From: Sphingomonadaceae bacterium
GTDB taxonomy: Bacteria; Pseudomonadota; Alphaproteobacteria; Sphingomonadales; Sphingomonadaceae
Direction of reading: 5' to 3'
DNA: 17,816 bases
NCBI GenBank assembly: GCA_014380205.1
Contig: JACMKH010000308.1
Location: 1 to 17,816 of the forward strand
Part shown: piece by piece, positions 1-7,468 of the stretch
How positions within the stretch are numbered: position 1 is the first letter of the stretch
How the letters are laid out: the number at the start of each line of letters is the position of its first letter
Translations under genes and position numbers: made by a program
The notes under the pieces: model-generated
What the model saw: the letters and a program-made list of their open reading frames with translations, nothing else
Databases searched by the model: none
Told to the model about the DNA's origin: nothing

Positions 1-123
1 CGCAAGCTCAAGGACGAGCTGGGCGATCCGGCCCCGCCGCCGCCCGCACCGGCCCCGCCGCCCGTCAGCTCCAAGGACGCCGGCCCCGCCAAGAAGCCGA
101 AGGCCACGCTCGACGGCAGGTGA
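1..123 (+). CDS. C-terminal tail of an unidentified protein (partial at window start)
   Basis: An open frame enters from the left edge and ends at TGA 121-123. The 40 visible residues begin [10 protein letters not shown], pass through a Pro/Ala-rich stretch and finish with a lysine-rich tail ending in TLDGR. Such low-complexity Pro/Ala/Lys tails are usually disordered linkers or termini and do not identify a family. The stop lies one base before the ATG of the threonine aldolase remnant, so the two were probably once in one transcript. Function is not assignable from this piece. That it is a real coding end is likely from the reading frame and spacing but not proven. Confidence 0.5.
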   Translation, partial: RKLKDELGDPAPPPPAPAPPPVSSKDAGPAKKPKATLDGR

Positions 124-124
124 T

Positions 125-631
<507 letters not shown>

Positions 632-1022
632 AGGCGAGGGCCCGAATAGCCCTCGCGCGGCGGACCGCCGATGATAACGCCGTCGATCATCCTGCCGCCG
701 CGTTGCGCGACGCGATCCGCAAACGCGCGCTTGGTATCGGGGGACAGCGCGTTCGCTTCGATGAACAACCGCTTCCGTCCTGATCAAACACCAGGCTAGC
801 TCCTCAATAACCGCTTTGGCCTGCGCGGGCGGGACGATCGAGACGATAAGCTCCGCGGTTGCCAGCTCCTTGAATGCGCAGCTCGTCAGCTCCGCCGCGC
901 TCGCCCGCGCTATGCTGGCCTCGCTGCGCCCGGCAGCGGCGAAAGCACCCGGCCGCCATTAACGACGAGCTGCGCGCCCACCGCCGCGCCCATCGCGCCA
1001 GCGCCGATGATCCCGACCGTTT

Positions 1023-1574
1023 TCACACCCGGCGCTCGGCTCCGATCAGGACGAAGCACATCGTAGTGACCTTGTTGGACCTGTTGCGCCAAGCATGGCG
1101 GGCGCCACCCTGGATAACAACATCGCCCGGCCGTAAATGCCGGGTTTCGCCATCGTCGAGCTCGAGCCAGATCTCGTTGTCGAGGACGAGGTCGTAATCG
1201 AGGCTGTCGGTGCGGTGCATTCCGGGATCGGCCTCCTCGAACCGCTCGGCCAGGCTGTTTAGATGGCGGGCCTGCTCCCCGTCGAGCTTGGCGGGATCGA
1301 AGCGGGGATCGGCGAACATGCTGTCGGGTGGGAAGCGTACGATCATCAACCGCGTTTCGCCAAGGGCGGGCACGACATCGCGGTACGGCGGGGCCGGCTC
1401 ATCGTCGCCAGGCGGGACCGTTGGCGCCGGCGCCGTCGCCCAGACAACCGAGGTCATGAAGCCCGGCCAGCCTTGGTAGTGATGACAATTGGGCGCCGGC
1501 CCATCACCGACGAACACCGATTTGCCATCGCGAACGCCCGTCACCACGCGACGCGGCGCGCGCGTTCCGCTCAT
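1023..1574 (-). CDS. Cupin-domain protein
   Basis: The 183-residue product has one C-terminal cupin domain. Metal-ligand-like residues are H120 in PGMHRTDSLDYD, E134 in VLDNEIWLELDDGE and H160 in GGARHAWRN, matching the two cupin motifs G(X)5HXH(X)3-4E and G(X)5PXG(X)2H in a relaxed form. Such single-domain cupins are common in aromatic-degradation clusters of sphingomonads and actinobacteria and may bind iron, but no reaction can be assigned from sequence. The ATG overlaps the ADH stop by four bases (ATGA), indicating translational coupling, and its own stop overlaps the start of the broken reductase. No signal peptide is seen, so the protein is probably cytoplasmic. It could be a small dioxygenase, isomerase or ligand-binding protein. 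Confidence 0.85.
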   Translation of the reverse strand: MSGTRAPRRVVTGVRDGKSVFVGDGPAPNCHHYQGWPGFMTSVVWATAPAPTVPPGDDEPAPPYRDVVPALGETRLMIVRFPPDSMFADPRFDPAKLDGEQARHLNSLAERFEEADPGMHRTDSLDYDLVLDNEIWLELDDGETRHLRPGDVVIQGGARHAWRNRSNKVTTMCFVLIGAERRV

Positions 1575-2683
1575 CGCGGCGTGACCATGTAGGAGGTGAA
1601 GCCGCCATCGCCGCTGCCGACGCCGTTGATCGCCTCGTTGATCTCGTCAAGCGAATGCTTGCGATGCTCGAAGCCGGTGATGTCGACGATGCGCGCACGC
1701 ATCATCTCGACCATCTCATAGCCCTCGGCGGTGGTGAACCAGACCGATCCGACAAAGGCGATCTGGTCGTCCATCAGCCATTTGACGTCGATCGCCATTT
1801 CGCCCGCCGTGCCGCCGATGTTGACGATCCGCCCGCCGCGGCGAACCGAAAGCATGGCGTCCTTCATCACCTCGAGCGAGGCGACCGCGCCCAGCGTGTC
1901 GAGCACATAGTCCGCGCCACCGCCGTCGGTGAGCGAGCGGACCCACGGCTGGATCGATCCCTCCTCGGTGGAAAAGACGTGGACTCGCCGCGGATCGAGC
2001 TGCCGCACGCGCGCGAGCAGCTCCCGGTTACGCGCCGTGACCATTACCTTGGTCGCGCCGAGCGCCAGCGCGAACAGCACCGCGCCGATGCCAAGCGTGC
2101 CGGTGCCACCGTTGATCAGAACCGACTTGCCGCCCATGTGGCCGGCCTTCTTGAGCGCCGAATAGGCGGTCCCGAGATAGCCGAGTCGCGAAGCGTCCTC
2201 GAACGAGACATTGTCGGGCAGCTTGACCAGGGAATAGGCGGGAGCCAGCATGAATTCACCGAAACCGGCATGCGGATACTGGTCGAAGAGCGTCTGCGAT
2301 TCCTCCTGAAAGCCGAAATAACCGCCAAAGGTCATGAGGCGGCATTCGGTGCGCTTGCCGTCGAGACAGGGCGGACAGGCGCCGCAGGAGCGCACCGGGG
2401 AGACGTAGACACGGTCGCCCGCGCGGATGCCGATCACATTCTCGCCCACCTCGGTGACCGTGCCGGCCGGATCGAGGCCGAAAATCGCGGGAAGCTCGGG
2501 CTGCGGGAGATGCGGACACCAGCTCGGCCAGTTCTTGAGCACATTGCCGAGGTTGGGCACCATTCCGCACGTCGCGACCTCGACGACGACATTCGAGCCG
2601 AAGGCTGTCGGCCTGGGCACCTCGTCGATACGCATCGGTCCGCCGACCTCGTGCATCCGCGCGGCGCGCATCGTCTCCACCAT
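1571..2683 (-). CDS. Zinc-type medium-chain alcohol dehydrogenase
   Basis: This 370-residue protein is a GroES-like plus Rossmann MDR alcohol dehydrogenase, expected to oxidise an alcohol with NAD(P)+ in the cytoplasm. The structural zinc site is intact, with C100, C103, C106 and C114 in CGACPPCLDGKRTEC. The cofactor site is INGGTGTLGIGA around residues 190-201. The catalytic-zinc region is unusual: C39 is present, but the usual GHE reads G69-L70-D71, so the histidine ligand is missing. The start at 2683 is preceded by a strong purine-rich ribosome site (GGAGGGGAG). It is the first gene of a minus-strand unit with the cupin, divergent from the binding-protein operon, and a TetR-type operator lies in the shared upstream region. 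Its substrate is probably an intermediate of the linked oxygenase/GST pathway, by inference. Confidence 0.92.
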   Translation of the reverse strand: MVETMRAARMHEVGGPMRIDEVPRPTAFGSNVVVEVATCGMVPNLGNVLKNWPSWCPHLPQPELPAIFGLDPAGTVTEVGENVIGIRAGDRVYVSPVRSCGACPPCLDGKRTECRLMTFGGYFGFQEESQTLFDQYPHAGFGEFMLAPAYSLVKLPDNVSFEDASRLGYLGTAYSALKKAGHMGGKSVLINGGTGTLGIGAVLFALALGATKVMVTARNRELLARVRQLDPRRVHVFSTEEGSIQPWVRSLTDGGGADYVLDTLGAVASLEVMKDAMLSVRRGGRIVNIGGTAGEMAIDVKWLMDDQIAFVGSVWFTTAEGYEMVEMMRARIVDITGFEHRKHSLDEINEAINGVGSGDGGFTSYMVTPR

Positions 2684-2730
2684 TGCTTCATCTCCCCTCC
2701 TCCGGACCCTTGACGCCCCGGAGTGTTTCG

Positions 2731-2746
2731 GATACCAATGAGTATC
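2731..2746. promoter_or_regulatory. Imperfect palindromic operator (probable TetR-family site A)
   Basis: The sequence GATACCAATGAGTATC contains inverted GATAC...GTATC arms with a 6-bp centre. It differs from the perfect palindrome at 5893-5908 only at centre positions and keeps both outer arms. It sits between the divergent ADH (start 2683) and binding-protein (start 2810) genes, so one bound repressor could control both. The TetR gene is third in the plus-strand unit, so autoregulation is expected. Binding itself is inference. Confidence 0.7.
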
Positions 2747-2774
2747 TCATACCCCGCGCGAGGGGCGTTGGCAA
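2746..2774 (-). promoter_or_regulatory. Possible sigma70-like promoter of the ADH-cupin unit
   Basis: On the minus strand TTGCCA (2774-2769) and TATGAG (2751-2746) are separated by 17 bp. The -10 abuts and shares one base with operator A, so a bound repressor would block it. The -10 match is moderate. For the plus direction a TTGACG at 2710-2715 could serve as a -35 with a poor -10 inside the operator. Confidence 0.4.
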
Positions 2775-2809
2775 TGGCCCGTCGCCACGGGCATCGGGGA
2801 GAAGACGGC

Positions 2810-3718
2810 ATGAGCTTGACCGAAGTGAAACTGGCCGGCGGAGCGATGGGCTTCAACTGGCTGCCTGTCTTCGCCGCGATCGAACAGGGCTATTTCGAGG
2901 AGCAGGGGCTGAAGCTCGAGCTCATGCGCATGGGCGCGGTCGACAAATGCACCGCCGCCGTGGCCGAGGGCGAGGCGGATCTCACGATCACGCCACCCGA
3001 AGGCGCGGTGCGTTCGACCGTCGATGGCGGGCCGCTGCGGATCATCGCCGGCAACGTCAACGTGCTGCCGCTGTCGATGGTGGCCCACAAGCGCTATTCG
3101 AGCCTCGAGGAGCTCAGGGGAGCGAGGCTGGGCACGTCGTCGCTGACCGAAGGCACCGCGATCTACACCCAGGCGATGCTCGCCACGCACGGCCTCACCT
3201 ATCCCGGCGACTATGAGTTCGAAGTCGTCGGCGTCCATCCCGCGCGCTGGGCGGCGCTCAAGGAAGGACGGATCGACGCGGCGGTGCAGCTGATCCCGCT
3301 CAACTTCGTCGCCTTCGACGAGGGCTGGTCCAATCTCGGCGAGGTCAGCGACTATATCCCCGAGATCGTCTTCACCGCGCTGATCGGCGACACGCAATGG
3401 CTGGCGGCGAACCGCGATACCGCGACCGGCTTCCTGCGAGCGCTCTCCCGGGGAGTGGATTACGTCAGCGATCCGGCCAACGAGTCGGCGTTGATGCCTC
3501 TGGTGACCGAGGCGACCAAAGCCGAGGGCGACTATGTGCGCAAGTCGCTCGAGTACATGCGCGACAAAGGCGTTTTCGCGCAAAAGCTCGAAATCCCGCC
3601 GGCCGCGTTCGCCAAGACGATTGAACTGATGCACGACGCCCGCCTCCTGCGCGAGGAGGAGGTCGCCAAGGCCCAGGAAACGATCGACTTGCGCTATCGC
3701 GAAGCGGCGCTCGCCTGA
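2810..3718 (+). CDS. NMT1/THI5-like (SsuA/TauA fold) substrate-binding-type protein without signal peptide
   Basis: The 302-residue product has the type 2 periplasmic-binding fold of ABC importer binding proteins: FAAIEQGYFEEQGLKLEL near the start, then AAVAEGEADLTITPPEGAV, GARLGTSSLTEGTAIYTQAM and WAALKEGRIDAAVQLIPLN. Known homologues bind sulfonates, nitrate, pyrimidine precursors or aromatic acids. The ATG at 2810 is chosen because a GGGGAGA site precedes it by a suitable distance and because a longer in-frame start at 2723 would place operator A inside the gene. Neither start gives a signal peptide or lipobox, and no permease or ATPase gene is adjacent. It may therefore be a cytoplasmic ligand-binding protein or an enzyme with this fold; 4,5-dihydroxyphthalate decarboxylase is a known enzymatic relative of this superfamily. 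Its stop overlaps the DoxX start. Confidence 0.8.
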   Translation: MSLTEVKLAGGAMGFNWLPVFAAIEQGYFEEQGLKLELMRMGAVDKCTAAVAEGEADLTITPPEGAVRSTVDGGPLRIIAGNVNVLPLSMVAHKRYSSLEELRGARLGTSSLTEGTAIYTQAMLATHGLTYPGDYEFEVVGVHPARWAALKEGRIDAAVQLIPLNFVAFDEGWSNLGEVSDYIPEIVFTALIGDTQWLAANRDTATGFLRALSRGVDYVSDPANESALMPLVTEATKAEGDYVRKSLEYMRDKGVFAQKLEIPPAAFAKTIELMHDARLLREEEVAKAQETIDLRYREAALA

Positions 3719-4074
3719 TGGAAACCGCCGGGATCGATCCGCAAACCGTGCTGCGCATGCTCTGCGGGCTTTGGTTCTTGCCGCACATCGCCGGAAAGCT
3801 TCTAAACGCCCAACTCGCCTCGGGCACCTTCGAAAAGGTGGGGCTGAAGCCCGGCAGGCTGTTTCTATACGCCACGGTCGCGATGGAGCTGCTGGCGGCA
3901 TTCGGGTTGGTGTTCGGCATCTATCCGCGCGTCGCCGCGGCTCTGGCCGTGTTTGTGCTGGCGGGCGCCAGCTATGCGGTGCTGCGAATGCACGGCTTCA
4001 ACTGGCGCTGGAACAGGCAGGGGCCCGAATATATGGTCTTCTGGTCGATCGTCTGCGTGCTGGCGGTCTGGTAG
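3718..4074 (+). CDS. Small DoxX-like integral membrane protein
   Basis: The 118-residue product is hydrophobic, with segments around residues 10-26, 46-66 (LFLYATVAMELLAAFGLVFG), 71-90 and 104-118, consistent with a four-helix DoxX/DoxD-type inner-membrane protein. The initiation ATG shares one base with the preceding stop (TGATG), indicating translational coupling. DoxX family proteins have varied roles, including quinone-linked oxidation and membrane redox complexes, but most bacterial members are uncharacterised and no catalytic residue can be pointed to here. Its place between a binding-fold protein and the repressor suggests a role in uptake, efflux or redox coupling of the pathway substrate. 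Family assignment is fairly sure; function is not. Confidence 0.75.
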   Translation: METAGIDPQTVLRMLCGLWFLPHIAGKLLNAQLASGTFEKVGLKPGRLFLYATVAMELLAAFGLVFGIYPRVAAALAVFVLAGASYAVLRMHGFNWRWNRQGPEYMVFWSIVCVLAVW

Positions 4075-4083
4075 GAGAAGGTC

Positions 4084-4674
4084 GTGGCCCGGCTGGCCCG
4101 TGAACAAAGCCAGGCGCGAACCCGCGCCAGGCTGCTCGACCGCGCGCCGAGGGTGGTCGCGCGCGAGGGCTATGAAGGCGCGTCGATCGACAAGATCGCC
4201 GAGGCGGCCGGGTTCAGCAAGGGCGCCTTCTATTCCAATTTCGCGAGCAAGGAGGAATTCTTCCTCGAGCTGCTGGAGCGTCATGCGGGGCAGGATGTCG
4301 TCGAGATCGGTCGACTGCTCGACGGGGTCGGCGACCCCGCCGAGATCATCGACCGGATCAGCGACTGGGCCGACCGGCGCGCCGCCGATCCGACCTGGGG
4401 GCTGCTCGCGCTCGAGCTGTTTCGCCGCGCGCGGCGCGAGGCGACTTTCGGCCATCGCCACGCGACGCTGTTCCGCGATCAGTGGCGCGGCGTGGGCGAA
4501 TTGCTGATGCCGCTCGCGCCGAACTGGCCGTCACCCGAGCCGGAGCTGATCGGCGCGATCGTGCTAGAGCTGACTTACGGCGCGGCGTCGAGCTTCAGCC
4601 AAGGGCAGGGGCCGGGCGTCGGCGACCTGGTTCGCCTCGCGCTGATGACGCTGAATCGCGCCTACGGAAATTAG
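4084..4674 (+). CDS. TetR/AcrR-family transcriptional regulator
   Basis: The 196-residue protein has an N-terminal TetR DNA-binding domain with the helix-turn-helix at about residues 34-56 (IDKIAEAAGFSKGAFYSNFA, then SKEEFF). A variable helical ligand-binding and dimerisation domain follows. The start is a GTG at 4084 preceded by GGAGAAGG. It is the last gene of the binding-protein/DoxX unit, nine bases after DoxX, and converges on the P450 with a two-base gap between stops. Two related palindromes of TetR-operator type lie upstream of this unit and of the P450, so it probably represses its own operon, the ADH operon and the P450, and is released by a pathway substrate. Domain assignment is firm; targets are inferred. 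Confidence 0.93.
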   Translation: MARLAREQSQARTRARLLDRAPRVVAREGYEGASIDKIAEAAGFSKGAFYSNFASKEEFFLELLERHAGQDVVEIGRLLDGVGDPAEIIDRISDWADRRAADPTWGLLALELFRRARREATFGHRHATLFRDQWRGVGELLMPLAPNWPSPEPELIGAIVLELTYGAASSFSQGQGPGVGDLVRLALMTLNRAYGN

Positions 4675-4676
4675 GG

Positions 4677-5867
4677 TCACGCGTCCCAGCGCGCCGGAAG
4701 GTTGACCACGCCGCGGAAGCGCCAGCCCTTGATGTTCACCGGCCGCTCCGGGTCGATCCGGAGGTTGTCGAGCCGGCGATAGGCTTCCTCGATCGCGATC
4801 CTGCCGGCGGCGCGGCTGAGATAATGACCCGAGCAGAAATGGGGGCGGTAGCCGAACGAGGCGTGGCTCTTTTTACGCCGATCCATGTCGAAGCGGTCGG
4901 GATCGTCCCAGCGGCTCTCGTCGCGATTGGCCGATGCAAGAACGATCGCGACCGATGAACCTTTGGGTATCGTTGTGCCGGCCAGCTCGAAATCCTCGAA
5001 AGCGACGCGAGGGGTCACGCCGATCGGTGCGATCCAGCGAAGACCCTCGTCATAGGCCTTGAGCGCGAGGCCCGCCGGATCGGCAAGCATCGCCGCATTC
5101 TGCGCGGGCTCGGTCAACAGGCCATAGACGGCGTTGGCGGCGCCATGACCCGGCTCCTGCAACCCGCCGAGAATGATGACGCGGATCGTCGGCATGATCT
5201 CGTCGAAGGAGCGGCGCTTGCCCTGTTCAAGCCCGCCATGGACGACATGGCTGATCATCGAGCGGTCGGGCGATGCGCAGACCTTGTCATACATCGGGCG
5301 CATCACGTCATCGATGTCGGCGATCGCCGCGTCGCATTTCTCCCAGACTCGCGGATCGTCGGCGACCGTATTCTGTAGCCCGCCATTGATCGCGTGGAAC
5401 CAGCCTTGAAGCGTGTCTGTCCTGACATCATCCATGCCGAGCACCGCGGCGACGACGCGCACGCTGATCGGTTCGAACAGCTCGCGCGTAAGATCCGCCT
5501 CCCCGCGTTGGCGGATGCGCTGGATATGCTCGACCGCGATCGGACGCGCGAGCGCCTCGACATATTCATCGACCCGCCCCGGCCGGACCTCCGCCTCGAT
5601 TCCCTCGCGCAACGCGGCATGAGCGGGGCCCGACATCGACAGGACGTTGGGCATCCCGAACACGCGCGCCTCGGGGCGCAGCTCGCTGTCCGAAGGGCCG
5701 AAAATCCTGTCGTTCGCGCCGACCGTCTGGCAGTCGGCCCAGCGCGTGACGAAATACTCGTGCGTGCCCGCGAAAAATGCGACCGGCGCCTCGCTCCTCA
5801 GCCGTGCATAGACCCGATAGGGATCATCATAGAGATTGTCACCCGTCAGTTCGTCATGACCTGCCAT
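4677..5867 (-). CDS. Cytochrome P450 (class I bacterial type) with atypical I-helix and heme loop
   Basis: The 396-residue soluble P450 is of normal bacterial length. The K-helix ExxR is E274-G-L-R277. The heme-thiolate loop is FGYRPHFCSGHYLSR with C345; the position usually Gly (FxxGxHxC) is R341. The I-helix reads GGLQEPGH (234-241): aligned to P450cam GGLDTV, the acid-alcohol pair is replaced by Q237-E238, followed by Pro. It needs ferredoxin and ferredoxin reductase partners, and neither gene is nearby. The start at 5867 is chosen over 5885 because GGGGACGAGG precedes it, whereas 5885 has no ribosome site. A promoter and a perfect palindromic operator lie 26-66 bases upstream. It probably hydroxylates or O-demethylates the cluster's substrate. 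Confidence 0.93.
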   Translation of the reverse strand: MAGHDELTGDNLYDDPYRVYARLRSEAPVAFFAGTHEYFVTRWADCQTVGANDRIFGPSDSELRPEARVFGMPNVLSMSGPAHAALREGIEAEVRPGRVDEYVEALARPIAVEHIQRIRQRGEADLTRELFEPISVRVVAAVLGMDDVRTDTLQGWFHAINGGLQNTVADDPRVWEKCDAAIADIDDVMRPMYDKVCASPDRSMISHVVHGGLEQGKRRSFDEIMPTIRVIILGGLQEPGHGAANAVYGLLTEPAQNAAMLADPAGLALKAYDEGLRWIAPIGVTPRVAFEDFELAGTTIPKGSSVAIVLASANRDESRWDDPDRFDMDRRKKSHASFGYRPHFCSGHYLSRAAGRIAIEEAYRRLDNLRIDPERPVNIKGWRFRGVVNLPARWDA

Positions 5868-5892
5868 GTCCTCGTCCCCGTGCATAATTTGC

Positions 5893-5908
5893 GATACCGA
5901 TCGGTATC
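5893..5908. promoter_or_regulatory. Perfect 16-bp palindromic operator (probable TetR-family site B)
   Basis: GATACCGATCGGTATC is its own reverse complement over all 16 bases, a typical dimeric TetR operator. It overlaps four bases of the P450 -10 box and covers the expected transcription start. Its outer arms match site A at 2731-2746, supporting a shared regulator, most simply the TetR protein at 4084-4674. Confidence 0.82.
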
Positions 5909-5933
5909 TATAACCGCTTTGCGGAGGCGTCAA
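5905..5933 (-). promoter_or_regulatory. Sigma70-like promoter of the P450 gene
   Basis: On the minus strand TTGACG (5933-5928) and TAGATA (5910-5905) are separated by exactly 17 bp. This is close to the TTGACA/TATAAT consensus. Transcription would start near 5898, giving a short leader before ATG 5867. Because it lies between the GST genes and the P450, the P450 can be transcribed separately from the genes upstream of it. Confidence 0.7.
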
Positions 5934-5941
5934 CGCATTGG

Positions 5942-6673
5942 TCAGGCAGCTTCCGGCGCCCTGATCGCCATGGCGCGGGCGACACCGGGGCGGGCGTTCA
6001 TCCGCTCGACCCAGTCCATCACGCGTGGGCAGGTCTCGCGATTGCCGATCGCCGGGAACATCCGCTCCAGCGCGCCGCCGCAATAGGCGAAGAAATTGAT
6101 GTCGCAGAGACTGTAGAACTCGCCCAGCAGCCAAGGCCCGTTCGCCAGCGCCTCCTCGACCCTCGCCACGGCCTCCTCGACCTGACGCGTGGCTTCGTCG
6201 AGCTTCTCCTGCGGGAAGCCCTCGCGCGCGGTGCGCCACTTGATCCGCTGCTGCTCGAGTGGAATGCGCGCGACCAGCCGCCCGAAATCCTCGTCCGAAT
6301 GCGCGCGCGCGATCGCGCCGGCGTTGACCTGCCAGCCGTGGATCGAGACCGCCTGCATCACCTGGTCGTCGATGTATTTGTTCCACTGCCGCATGCGCGC
6401 GATCTCCAGCGGCTGATCAGGGCGCAGCTTCGGCGCATCGGGATAGGCGTCTTCCAGATATTCGTTGATGACGCTGGTCTGGGTGATCGCCTGTCCGTCA
6501 TCGACCAGAGTCGGCACCTGGCCCTCCGGGTTGATCTTCAGATAGTCGGGCTCGTGTTGTTCGAACTTGTGCAGATCGACCCAGCGGCTTTCGAACGCGA
6601 TGCCCTTCTCGTGCAGCGCAATCAGCACCTTTCCGCCATTGGCGACGGGGACGTAGTGATAGAGAATGATCAT
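5942..6673 (-). CDS. Glutathione S-transferase, LigF/beta-etherase-like
   Basis: The 243-residue cytosolic GST has a thioredoxin-like N-terminal domain (1-85, cis-Pro in NPEGQVPTL) and a helical C-terminal domain. It resembles sphingomonad beta-etherase LigF, which cleaves the beta-aryl ether of lignin dimers with glutathione. Shared features, recalled from the LigF sequence, include FEQHEPDYLKINPEGQVP and EQQRIKWRTAREGFPQEKLD around residues 146-165. Two active-site positions differ: the segment is VANGGK where LigF has an ANSLK serine region, and the usual ES glutathione-contact pair reads QT. The start at 6673 lies five bases after the stop of the next GST. Etherase-family membership is likely; the actual substrate is unknown. 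Confidence 0.88.
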   Translation of the reverse strand: MIILYHYVPVANGGKVLIALHEKGIAFESRWVDLHKFEQHEPDYLKINPEGQVPTLVDDGQAITQTSVINEYLEDAYPDAPKLRPDQPLEIARMRQWNKYIDDQVMQAVSIHGWQVNAGAIARAHSDEDFGRLVARIPLEQQRIKWRTAREGFPQEKLDEATRQVEEAVARVEEALANGPWLLGEFYSLCDINFFAYCGGALERMFPAIGNRETCPRVMDWVERMNARPGVARAMAIRAPEAA

Positions 6674-6678
6674 GCCGC

Positions 6679-7452
6679 TCAACCCCAGCGCGCATGTTCG
6701 GCCGCGGGCAGAAACACCGGCTCGCCGAGCTGGAGCGGCGTCGTTACGGCCGCGCGTTTCTCCATGCGCGCGCACCAGTGGCGCGTGCGCTCGCCGATCT
6801 CCTTGTCATGCGTCCGCAGCTCGCCGGTCGCGAACGGCCGGGCGAGCGCGAAGGCGGCGATGTCGGTGATCGTGTAGCCTTCGCCGAGCAGCCAGGGGCC
6901 GCCGCTCTCGGCCAGCTCCCCCTCGATCCGATCGAGCAGCAACGCGGCCTTGCGATGCGATTCGGCCATCACCTCCTCATTCGCGGGATCGCGCAGCGCC
7001 ATCCCCCAGGCGTCGCGTCTTTCCGGCGTCAGCAACGGCTCATTCTCGAAGCGCGCGGCCACCTCGTCCACGATGCCCTGTCCGGTGAACCGTTCGGCCA
7101 CGCCGAGCGACGCCACCGCCGGCATCGCGCGCTCGCCGAGGAAGCGGTTGAGCGCCTGCACCTTCCACTGGCCATAGGCGTCCGCGGGCTTGAGCGGGGG
7201 CTCGGGATAGGCGTCGTCGAGATATTCGAGGATGAAGAAAGTGTCGTTCACCGCGACATCGCCGTCGGCGAGGATCGGAAATTCGCCCTCGATCGAATTG
7301 ACCAGCTCGTCGGCGCCCGAAAAGGCCGCGAGCGCGGCCGGCGTGGCCTGCCATTCGTTCTCGGCCAGCGCGAACGAAAGCGCCTTTTCCTCGAGCGCAA
7401 TAGCTACAGCGAGCGCGCCCGGCGTCATTCCATTGGTGTGCAGCGTCAGCAT
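6679..7452 (-). CDS. Divergent glutathione S-transferase
   Basis: This 257-residue protein has the two-domain GST layout. The N-terminal domain carries EGEFPILADGDVAVNDTFFI, the cis-Pro and glutathione-contact region, and EYLDDAYP. The C-terminal domain contains GPWLLGEGYTITDIAAFALA, the conserved GST C-terminal N-capping/Asp motif. It is the least conserved of the three GSTs here: the first-strand active-site region reads NGMTPGALAVAIALEE and has no obvious catalytic Ser, Tyr or Cys in the usual place. A GGAAGGA ribosome site overlaps the end of the upstream GST gene 16 bases away. It may be a structural or heterodimer partner, or act on a different intermediate such as a glutathione adduct. 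Confidence 0.85.
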   Translation of the reverse strand: MLTLHTNGMTPGALAVAIALEEKALSFALAENEWQATPAALAAFSGADELVNSIEGEFPILADGDVAVNDTFFILEYLDDAYPEPPLKPADAYGQWKVQALNRFLGERAMPAVASLGVAERFTGQGIVDEVAARFENEPLLTPERRDAWGMALRDPANEEVMAESHRKAALLLDRIEGELAESGGPWLLGEGYTITDIAAFALARPFATGELRTHDKEIGERTRHWCARMEKRAAVTTPLQLGEPVFLPAAEHARWG

Positions 7453-7468
7453 GCGGGTTCCTTCCGGC

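Noticed and set aside
1655..2713. 352-residue plus-strand open frame opposite the ADH
   Set aside because: Antisense shadow of a clearly recognisable alcohol dehydrogenase.
2723..2809. Longer N-terminus for the binding-fold protein
   Set aside because: It would place the palindromic operator inside the gene, is arginine-rich without family likeness, and has no better ribosome site.
3416..3421. Additional GATACC half-site
   Set aside because: It lies inside the binding-protein gene and has no inverted partner arm.
2747..3901. 384-residue minus-strand open frame opposite the binding-fold protein
   Set aside because: Arg/Ala-rich antisense shadow with no domain resemblance.
4675..4676. Terminator between the convergent TetR and P450 genes
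   Set aside because: Only two bases separate the stops and no stem plus T tract is visible around them.
5868..6386. Extension of the P450 frame upstream to give a 569-residue protein
   Set aside because: The extra part is antisense-frame sequence of the LigF-like GST and would span the P450 promoter and operator. A ribosome site supports the start at 5867.
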